DNA of 5,262 nt from Spirochaetaceae bacterium (GTDB taxonomy: Bacteria; Spirochaetota; Spirochaetia; Treponematales; Breznakiellaceae), in NCBI GenBank assembly GCA_031278575.1, contig JAITKD010000148.1, positions 1-5,262 on the forward strand. Direction: 5' to 3'. Numbering within the stretch: position 1 is the first letter of the stretch; each line of letters opens with the position of its first letter. The notes under the pieces were generated by a model that did not search any database, was not told the DNA's origin, and worked only from the letters and a program-made list of their open reading frames with translations. The translations under genes were made by a program, and so were the position numbers. Of the stretch, positions 1 through 4,944 are shown in pieces.

Positions 1-1176
1 CTAGCGGGGAACAATCTCCAGGACCTTTTTTTTGGCGCCGTTCTGGATCTCAAAAAGATACAGCGGCTTGTTCCAGGCATAGCCGTGGCTGTTGCTCCAG
101 GTAAACTGAATGCCTTCAAAGTTCCTGATTTCGTTACAGAAGTCCCGGATCAGGAGCCGTTCCTCCGCCCGCCGGGAAGGATTGCCGGTAACGCCGGTTT
201 CTTCAATCGCCCGTTTGATCATGTACACCGCGTCGTAGTAGTTGGGGGACAGGCTGGGAGGCTCGGAGCCGTTGTAGGCGGCCTTGTAGGCGGCCCGGAA
301 GGCGTCCCACCGGGGGTTGGACAGGTTGGGATCCACGTAGTTGTAGATCATGACCCCGTTGATGTTGCTCCCCCCCACGGAGTACAGTTCGGGGGAATCG
401 CCGGAGGAGAAGATGAGGAGGTTGGACATTTTGTTCCAGCCCCGGGACTTCAACTCGGAAATGATATTGGGGATCTTCTGGCCGTTACAGGCGAAGATGA
501 TCGCGTCAGGGTTCTGCTGAATGGCGCTGACCGCCAGGGGGCCAAAGGTTACCGCATCGGTAGGAACGTCCACTTGGCGCAGCAGGGTAGCGCCGGCGTC
601 GGTTACGCCCTTGTCGTGGCCCTTGGCCATACCGGCCCATACCCCGTAATTTTCGACAAACTGGACGACCCGGGTGGCGCCGATATGGTTAATCCAGCCT
701 TCGACGATAGGGGCCAGCCGCTCAATGGTGGGGGGGAACCAGCTTATGGCCCAGGGGTAGAAGTCCGCCACGTATTCATAGGAGGTGGTGGCGGTGAAAG
801 AATAGATCCCCTCTTCCGCGGCCAGGGGTACGGCGGCCAGGATGATCGCCTCGGGGACGGGGCCCATAACTACCAGGGCGCTGTCCAGGAGCTTGGACAT
901 TTCGGTAACCCCCGCGGCGGGCTCCATGGTCGTGTCGATCCCCACGATCCGGACCGGCTTTCCGGCGATTCCCCCGGCGGCGTTGATCTCCTCGGCGGCC
1001 CTATCGGCGCCCCACTGGAGATACCCGCCGATGGAAGCAATGGGCCCGGTGAGGATGTTGAGAAAGGGAATTTCCCATTGGTCAACAACAACGCCGCTTT
1101 CTTTTTTACCGCCGGCGGAAATCCCCAGCGTTACGGCGAGTAGAAGCGCACAGCTAACAACCAGTTTCTTGTTCAT
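1..1176 (-). CDS. livK: Liv-type ABC transporter periplasmic substrate-binding protein
   Basis: Complete 391-aa gene ending in TAG at positions 1-3. It is a type I periplasmic binding protein (Peri_BP_6 / LivK class) that should capture a small ligand in the periplasm and deliver it to the LivH/LivM channel. Residues 1-21 form a Sec signal peptide (NKK n-region, hydrophobic core about 5-19). Family hallmarks are LTGPIASIGGYLQWGADRAA (42-61), EEINAAGGIAGKPVRIVGID (62-81), the first-lobe end MGPVPEAIILAAVPLA (104-119) and C-terminal FEIQNG (375-380). I start at ATG 1176, because GGAGGAG lies just upstream; a start at 1194 would put that site inside the gene. The signal peptide has ISA-G where a lipoprotein would have ISA-C, so the product is probably soluble rather than lipidated. 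The usual ligand-contacting serine after G-P appears to be glutamate (E109), so the ligand is uncertain. It is last in the operon, 114 nt after livM. Family assignment is firm; ligand is not. Confidence 0.93.
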   Translation of the reverse strand: MNKKLVVSCALLLAVTLGISAGGKKESGVVVDQWEIPFLNILTGPIASIGGYLQWGADRAAEEINAAGGIAGKPVRIVGIDTTMEPAAGVTEMSKLLDSALVVMGPVPEAIILAAVPLAAEEGIYSFTATTSYEYVADFYPWAISWFPPTIERLAPIVEGWINHIGATRVVQFVENYGVWAGMAKGHDKGVTDAGATLLRQVDVPTDAVTFGPLAVSAIQQNPDAIIFACNGQKIPNIISELKSRGWNKMSNLLIFSSGDSPELYSVGGSNINGVMIYNYVDPNLSNPRWDAFRAAYKAAYNGSEPPSLSPNYYDAVYMIKRAIEETGVTGNPSRRAEERLLIRDFCNEIRNFEGIQFTWSNSHGYAWNKPLYLFEIQNGAKKKVLEIVPR

Positions 1177-1187
1177 TCTCTCCTCCA
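1177..1187 (-). promoter_or_regulatory. Strong Shine-Dalgarno of livK, fixes start at 1176
   Basis: On the minus strand GGAGGAG followed by AGA precedes the ATG at 1176. This supports MNKKLVV as the N-terminus, which also gives a normal signal peptide. The upstream in-frame ATG at 1194 lies before this site and has no comparable ribosome binding sequence. Confidence 0.85.
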
Positions 1188-1199
1188 AAAACATTTTTT

Positions 1200-1220
1200 C
1201 TGTCAGGATATTCCGGACAG
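1200..1220 (-). promoter_or_regulatory. Inverted repeat / RNA hairpin in the livK leader
   Basis: Read on the minus strand: CTGTC, C, GGA, ATA, TCC, T, GACAG. The arms pair as 5 bp plus 3 bp with a single C/T mismatch and a 3-nt loop. It lies 23 nt upstream of the livK ATG and is followed by A6 then T5, not directly by a U-run, so it is not a convincing terminator. It could stabilise a processed livK mRNA, act as a weak attenuator, or be a protein operator. The structure is visible in the sequence; the function is inferred. Confidence 0.5.
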
Positions 1221-1268
1221 GGGTATTTCACCGCCCTAAGGCGAAAAATTACCGGACCAAGGTTCCTT

Positions 1269-1297
1269 ATTATAAAGGGTTTCCCCTCTTTTAGGAA
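1269..1297 (-). promoter_or_regulatory. Candidate internal promoter for livK
   Basis: A perfect TATAAT lies on the minus strand at 1274-1269, within the livM-livK gap. At 17-nt spacing the -35 position (1297-1292) reads TTCCTA, only 3 of 6 matches to TTGACA. Transcription would start near 1262 and give a leader of about 85 nt containing the 1200-1220 hairpin. A separate promoter would make sense for a distal binding protein that is needed in excess. The weak -35 and AT-rich setting keep confidence low. Confidence 0.35.
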
Positions 1298-2214
1298 GTC
1301 TTTTTTACAAAAAAACGCCGAACCCTGCGTAATAAGGGCCGGGTAATGATCCCCTCACTCTTGAGCATGAGGATGGCGATGAGGATCACCGCGTAAAACA
1401 CGTTTTTCCAAACCTGAAGGCTTTCGGGGATGATCAGGGGAACCCCCCAGAGTATGGGCGCCGCCAGGAGGGGGCCCCACTGGGTGGTGTAGCCCCCCAC
1501 AAAAAGCATGGTCATAAAAAGCCCGACATTGTGAAAGGTGATAAAACTGGGGCTGATGGCCCGCAGGGTATAGAGGTACAGAATCCCCGCCAATCCCCCC
1601 AGGGCGCTGGAACTGGTCTGCAGCAGGATCCCCATTTTTTTCACATTGACCCCCAGGGAAACCGCCAGGTCCCGGTCAATAAAAATCGAGGAAGCCGCCC
1701 GGCCGAGTTTGGAACGGTCAAAGCGGAAGATTAAAAATCCCACCAGGAGGACAAAAAAATAGACCAGGATCACCATAAAAAGCCGGTTGTCCGCGGCGGA
1801 AAGGCCCTCGATAACCCGGGGCACCCGGAACATACCGAAGGTCCGGCCCAGGGCGGTGGTATTTTCCGCCACCGCTTTGGTCAGGTACATAAAGGTAAAA
1901 CCGACAATAACCACGGCGAAACAGGGGGCGTCCCCAATGGCCAGGGAAACCAAAAAACCCAAAAGGGCCGAAAGCAGGACCCCGCAGAGGAGGATCGCGA
2001 AAAAGGGCCAGTGGAGATTCAAATTGATCGCCGACTGCACCTGGGAACCCGAAACCACGGCGCCGGAAAAAACCGCCCCAAAATAGGCGGAGATCACCAT
2101 GTTGGCGATCATCATAAAATGGAGCTGCCCCATCCGGTAGGGAAGGTAAATAGCCCAGGTACAGAGGATAAAGATCCCGGTAATGGTCAGATAATTGGCT
2201 AATGCGGCGGACAC
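1291..2214 (-). CDS. livM: Liv-type ABC transporter permease, LivM family
   Basis: Complete 307-aa inner-membrane permease (BPD_transp_2 fold), second half of the translocation channel with LivH. About nine hydrophobic segments can be seen (roughly 8-25, 32-56, 70-92, 96-113, 145-164, 200-218, 228-245, 250-264, 271-286). The conserved cytoplasmic coupling loop is clear: KLGRAASSIFIDRDLAVSLG (169-188), then VNVKKMG and the ALGGLAGILY motif (204-213) typical of LivM. GQLHF (29-33) sits where the family has the G-Q-L-S motif. The C-terminus is basic (RRVRRFFVKK). The start is GTG at 2214: AGGAGG lies exactly 6 nt upstream. The TTG at 2217 is possible. A longer reading from TTG 2241 would bury that site and overlap livH. 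It begins 10 nt after the livH stop, so the genes are tightly coupled. The length is at the short end for LivM, mainly from a short N-terminus. Confidence 0.93.
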   Translation of the reverse strand: MSAALANYLTITGIFILCTWAIYLPYRMGQLHFMMIANMVISAYFGAVFSGAVVSGSQVQSAINLNLHWPFFAILLCGVLLSALLGFLVSLAIGDAPCFAVVIVGFTFMYLTKAVAENTTALGRTFGMFRVPRVIEGLSAADNRLFMVILVYFFVLLVGFLIFRFDRSKLGRAASSIFIDRDLAVSLGVNVKKMGILLQTSSSALGGLAGILYLYTLRAISPSFITFHNVGLFMTMLFVGGYTTQWGPLLAAPILWGVPLIIPESLQVWKNVFYAVILIAILMLKSEGIITRPLLRRVRRFFVKKTS

Positions 2215-2226
2215 CAAGACCCTCCT
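2215..2226 (-). promoter_or_regulatory. Shine-Dalgarno of livM, decides the start
   Basis: AGGAGG (plus-strand CCTCCT at 2221-2226) overlaps the livH TAG stop by two bases. With GTG 2214 the spacing is 6 nt; with TTG 2217 it is 3 nt. This favours GTG 2214 over both TTG codons, and places livM translation under coupling to livH termination. Confidence 0.8.
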
Positions 2227-3139
2227 AAAGTTTAATGCCAAAAACGCCCTTGGGCCTGGCTAATACGACCACGAGCATGATAAAAAAAACCACCGTGTTG
2301 GACCAGGTACCGGAAAAGAAGCCCTGAACCAGGGCCTCCACAATTCCCAGCAAAAGCCCGATCACCAGCCCCCCTCCCAGGTTACCCAGCCCGGCGATGA
2401 TGGAGATCCCCAACACCTTGTGGCCGAGCTGGTCCCCCAGATCCGGTGAGGCCCAGCCCAAAAGCAGGGCCATGAGGGCCGCGGTGAGACCCCCCAAAAT
2501 ACCCGTGAGGATGTAGCTCTGGATGCCGGTCTTAAAAATCGGGATCCCCACCAGCCGAGCCCCATCGGGATTTTCGGCAATAGCCCGAAAGGCCCGGCCG
2601 GGTTTTGTTTTGTAGAGGATCCAGAACAGGGCCGCCACGAGGATCACCGCCGCCGCCAGGGTAAGGACCTGGCTGTAGTTGATGCTGATGAGTCCCGCCC
2701 GGATAAAGGGCGTCCGGGTGGCCCGGAGCAATCCCCGGGGGTCCACCGTATCCTCCAAAAAGGAGATGGGAAACCCGTTATTGATCGCGTGGGAACACCA
2801 TTCGGTAATAAACATTCCCATCCCCATGGAGATGACCATGGTGGCGTTGATATCCACCGAACCCCGTTTACGCATGATATGTTGAAAAATCGGGGCCGAA
2901 ACCATGTTGATCAGGATCGCCGACCCCAGGGCCGCGAAAATTCCCCAAAAAATACCGCCGGTCAGGGTCATGACTATCCAGGCAATATAGATCGAAAAAA
3001 CGATGATCACCGGAAAGGAAAAATGAATGATCATGGCCACCAAAAGGAGCAGGTTAAATCCCGTTACCAAGAGAACATAGATACTGCCCAGGGAAATGCC
3101 GTTAACGATCTGGGCGATTAAGATTTCCAAATTTCTCAT
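2225..3139 (-). CDS. livH: Liv-type ABC transporter permease, LivH family
   Basis: Complete 304-aa inner-membrane permease pairing with LivM. It begins INGISLGS-like (IVNGISLGSIYVLLVTGFNL, 11-30), the standard LivH opening. Further hallmarks are KTKPGRAFRAIAENPDGARL (177-196), which is the cytoplasmic loop that contacts the ATPases, GLGNLGGGLVIGLLLGIVE (250-268), and LARPKGVFG at the C-terminus (293-301). About eight membrane segments are visible. ATG 3139 has GGGAG 6 nt upstream, inside the end of livF. Only one base separates the livF TAA from this ATG. Family members normally carry I-N-F-A-H-G after the first helix; here the aligned stretch is I-H-F-S-F-P (38-43), an unusual substitution in an otherwise intact permease. 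Function as a channel subunit is confident; substrate is not determined. Confidence 0.94.
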   Translation of the reverse strand: MRNLEILIAQIVNGISLGSIYVLLVTGFNLLLLVAMIIHFSFPVIIVFSIYIAWIVMTLTGGIFWGIFAALGSAILINMVSAPIFQHIMRKRGSVDINATMVISMGMGMFITEWCSHAINNGFPISFLEDTVDPRGLLRATRTPFIRAGLISINYSQVLTLAAAVILVAALFWILYKTKPGRAFRAIAENPDGARLVGIPIFKTGIQSYILTGILGGLTAALMALLLGWASPDLGDQLGHKVLGISIIAGLGNLGGGLVIGLLLGIVEALVQGFFSGTWSNTVVFFIMLVVVLARPKGVFGIKL

Positions 3140-3140
3140 T

Positions 3141-3860
3141 TTACGCTCCCAGGTAGGCCTCGCGGATAGCCGGGTCCTTTAACAACTCATCGGCCCTTCC
3201 CTCTTTAACCACCGCGCCGGTTTCCAGCACGTACCCCCGGTGGGAACATTTAAGGGCCTTGTAAACATTTTGTTCCGAAAGGAGGATCGAGTACCCCTCC
3301 CGGTTGAGGCCGCGGAGGATGTCAAAAATACTGTTGACCACTATGGGGGCAAGGCCGATGGACGGCTCGTCTACCATGATCATCCGGGGGGTGGACATCA
3401 GGGCCCGGGCAATGGCCAGCATCTGCCGTTCCCCCCCGGAGAGGGTCCCGGCCAGCTGATTCCGCCTCTGGCCCAATACGGGGAAGGCGTCAAAAACGAA
3501 GTTCAGCTTTTTTTCGGCCCCCTTTAACTCGTGGTGGGCCCCCAGGAGGAGATTGTCCAGCACCGACATGGTGGCAAACACCCCCCGGCCCTCGGGAACC
3601 AGGGTCATTCCGCCCCGGACGTTTTTATCCACCGGTTTTTTGGTGATGTCCCGGCCCTCAAAGGTAACCGTCCCCGTATCCGGGGTATTAACCCCCAGGA
3701 CCGTTTCCATGATCGACGTTTTACCCGCCCCGTTGGAACCCACCAAAACCACGATTTCGCCCCTTTTGACCTCCAGGCTGACGTTCCGCAGGGCCTTGAT
3801 ATGACCGTAGGAAACCGAAAGGTTTTCTACTTTTAGGATAACCTCATTCTTCTGTTCCAA
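3141..3860 (-). CDS. livF: Liv-type ABC transporter ATP-binding protein, LivF family
   Basis: Complete 239-aa cytoplasmic ATPase, one of two that power import. Motifs: Walker A GSNGAGKT (41-48), LVPEGRGVF (87-95) in the Q-loop region as usual for LivF, signature LSGGERQ (140-146), Walker B MIMVDE (160-165) with catalytic E165, and SEQN (195-198), where LivF proteins carry Gln at the H-switch. The C-terminal REAYLGA ending is typical. The start is TTG at 3860: GGAGG lies 6 nt upstream, and the protein then opens with MEQKNEVILKVENLSVSYG as expected. There is no in-frame ATG nearby. A longer TTG start at 3929 would add a 23-aa proline/arginine-rich tail unlike the family. The gene overlaps the livG end by 17 nt, implying translational coupling. 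Confidence 0.94.
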   Translation of the reverse strand: MEQKNEVILKVENLSVSYGHIKALRNVSLEVKRGEIVVLVGSNGAGKTSIMETVLGVNTPDTGTVTFEGRDITKKPVDKNVRGGMTLVPEGRGVFATMSVLDNLLLGAHHELKGAEKKLNFVFDAFPVLGQRRNQLAGTLSGGERQMLAIARALMSTPRMIMVDEPSIGLAPIVVNSIFDILRGLNREGYSILLSEQNVYKALKCSHRGYVLETGAVVKEGRADELLKDPAIREAYLGA

Positions 3861-4608
3861 GGTAAGCCTCCAGCACCAGGGGATCCTTTTGAATCCGTTC
3901 GGGGACGCCCTCGGCGATCTTCTCGCCAAAGTTGAGGACCGTTACCCATTCGGCTACCTCCATGAGCATCTTGATGTCGTGGCTCACCACCGCCACGGTA
4001 ATCCCCATGTCCCGAATTTTTTTAATAAGCTCACCGACCATAACGGTTTCCCGGGCGGCCATCCCCGAAGCCGGTTCGTCCAGGAGTAGCAGCCGGGGTT
4101 TGGACACAATGGCCCGGACGATCTGGATAAACTGACGCTCGGCCCACGCCAGGTCAGACGCCCAACGATCCGCCGCATCCCCCATGCCGAGGGATGCAAG
4201 AATTTCCATGGCCTCGTTCTGAATGGCCCCTTCTTTCCTGGAACGGACAAAAGGGGGCCGTAAAAAAGTATCCGCCCCATCGGCGGCGGTAAACCGGGAA
4301 ATTCCGCACATAACGTTTTCCAGAACCGTGAGGGAAGGCACCAGCTTTCCGGCCTGGAAGGTCCGCCGGATCCCCATATTGGCGATGGTGTCCGCCCGAA
4401 GGCCGGATATTTTGGTTTCCTGAAAATAGATGCTGCCGGAGGTCAGGGGGAGGATCCCGGTGATGCAGTTAAAAAGGGTGGTTTTTCCCGAACCATTGGG
4501 GCCGATGATCCCGCTGATTTGCCCCTCCTGAATGGAAAAACTAACCTCTTTGAGGGCTTGTAAGCCCCCAAAGGATTTACAGACCCCTTCCATTCTTAAC
4601 ATATTCAT
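3844..4608 (-). CDS. livG: Liv-type ABC transporter ATP-binding protein, LivG family
   Basis: Complete 254-aa cytoplasmic ATPase, first gene of the operon. Motifs: Walker A GPNGSGKTT (36-44), Q-loop RRTFQ with Q85, Walker B RLLLLDE (172-178) with E178, D-loop region EPASGMA, and H-switch VVSHD with H210. The C-terminus DPLVLEAYLGTEE is standard LivG. The insert between Q-loop and signature (about 100-130) is the longer one seen in LivG rather than LivF. The signature motif is unusual: LAWAERQ (153-159) in place of LSYGQQR/LSGGQ, lacking both Ser and Gly. The start is ATG 4608, but AAGGA (4616-4612) is only 3 nt from it and 9 nt from the ATG at 4602 (Met3), so MLRMEGVCKSFGG is an equally plausible N-terminus. 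It is transcribed from the predicted promoter at 4712-4684. Confidence 0.93.
   Translation of the reverse strand: MNMLRMEGVCKSFGGLQALKEVSFSIQEGQISGIIGPNGSGKTTLFNCITGILPLTSGSIYFQETKISGLRADTIANMGIRRTFQAGKLVPSLTVLENVMCGISRFTAADGADTFLRPPFVRSRKEGAIQNEAMEILASLGMGDAADRWASDLAWAERQFIQIVRAIVSKPRLLLLDEPASGMAARETVMVGELIKKIRDMGITVAVVSHDIKMLMEVAEWVTVLNFGEKIAEGVPERIQKDPLVLEAYLGTEE
3861..3871 (-). promoter_or_regulatory. Shine-Dalgarno of livF, supports a TTG start
   Basis: GGAGG (plus-strand CCTCC at 3867-3871) lies inside the last codons of livG, 6 nt before TTG 3860. No ATG or GTG in the livF frame competes, so this site decides a non-ATG start. Confidence 0.8.
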
Positions 4609-4642
4609 GGATCCTTTTTGAAAAAATTACGGCCCGTTCCCT

Positions 4643-4657
4643 CGAACCGAAGGTTCG
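4643..4657 (-). promoter_or_regulatory. Hairpin in the liv operon 5' leader
   Basis: A perfect 6-bp inverted repeat with a 3-nt loop: CGAACC-TTC-GGTTCG on the minus strand. It lies about 20 nt into the predicted leader and 34 nt before the livG ATG. Downstream come GAGGGAACGGGCCGTAA and a run of six T (4626-4621). The 3' arm can alternatively pair through GTTC with the following GAAC. The distance to the T-run is too long for a simple terminator. Confidence 0.45.
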
Positions 4658-4683
4658 CACCAACCGGGTTTCAGGATTGTTCT

Positions 4684-4712
4684 ATCCTATCCGGCATCCG
4701 GTACTTAGTCAA
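4684..4712 (-). promoter_or_regulatory. Predicted sigma70-type promoter of the liv operon
   Basis: On the minus strand -35 TTGACT (4712-4707, 5 of 6 matches) and -10 TAGGAT (4689-4684, 4 of 6) are separated by exactly 17 nt. Transcription should start near 4677, giving a leader of about 70 nt to livG. The spacer carries a direct repeat, CCGGAT-G-CCGGAT, whose second copy shares AT/TA with the -10; it could be a repressor site. This is the best promoter match in the gap. Confidence 0.6.
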
Positions 4713-4806
4713 GCAACGTTATTTTTTGTCCGGGAATTCAACAGTACAAAAACGAAAATAGCGCCTGGTACCAACCGCGGTAAAGGTAAAATTCCTGATT
4801 GGAAGG

Positions 4807-4823
4807 CCGGGTCCATACCCCGG
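4807..4823. repeat. GC-rich inverted repeat upstream of the transposase-like gene
   Basis: CCGGG and CCCGG arms flank a 7-nt loop; an alternative fold uses GGGT/ACCC with CC/GG outside and one bulged C. It stands out in an AT-rich region, about 120 nt before the transposase-like ATG. RAYT genes are often accompanied by REP hairpins, so a REP-like role is possible, but a single copy in this window cannot show it. Confidence 0.35.
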
Positions 4824-4944
4824 AGCTTGCCCTACACGTGACCCGCAAAATTTTCAAGGGGTATTTTTAGTGGAATTTGATCGGAAATTGAAATTTTCGA
4901 GCCTTTTACTAAAGCAAAGCGCCTGTCAAGCACATATACTTGCT

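Larger units (their letters stand above)
4609..4944. other. Divergent intergenic region between livG and the transposase-like gene
   Basis: This 336-nt region is visibly more AT-rich than the genes. It holds the predicted liv promoter (4684-4712), a leader hairpin (4643-4657), a GC-rich hairpin (4807-4823), and a pair of 9-nt near-identical direct repeats (4872-4880 and 4883-4891). Near its right end it has a minus-strand TTGACA (4929-4924) whose best -10 (TAAAAG) is at poor 15-nt spacing, and a plus-strand TATACT (4935-4940) just before the transposase-like ATG. I see no tRNA, CRISPR or small conserved ORF here. Confidence 0.7.

Noticed and set aside
370..736. Seven-base C/G runs in livK (370-376, 730-736), possible phase-variation tracts
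   Set aside because: Similar runs occur in the other genes (for example 3431-3437 in livF). They reflect frequent GGG and CCC codons, and the frame is intact.
85..1143. A 352-codon open frame on the plus strand, antisense to livK
   Set aside because: It is Gly/Val/Asp-rich with no recognisable domain and lies wholly opposite a clear binding-protein gene. It is explained by GC-biased codon use in livK.
3833..3847. An ATGA stop/start overlap at the livG end that looks like the livF start
   Set aside because: That ATG is out of the livF frame and meets TAA after four codons. The GGAGG site points to TTG 3860.
3861..3929. Extended livF N-terminus from TTG 3929
   Set aside because: It would overlap livG by 86 nt, add a Pro/Arg-rich tail absent from the family, and place the strong Shine-Dalgarno inside the gene.
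4643..4675. GGTTCG stretch reminiscent of a tRNA T-arm
   Set aside because: No acceptor, D-arm or anticodon stem can be built around it. It is part of a simple hairpin.
4763..4781. GGTACC followed by CCGCGG, resembling the T-box riboswitch core
   Set aside because: The two halves are separated by extra bases compared with GGTACCGCG, there is no specifier stem or terminator, and the downstream plus-strand gene is a transposase homologue.
4901..4929. Minus-strand TTGACA at 4929-4924 as the main liv promoter
   Set aside because: The -35 is perfect, but the only -10-like hexamer (TAAAAG) is at 15-nt spacing and the leader would be nearly 290 nt. The 4712-4684 site is better.
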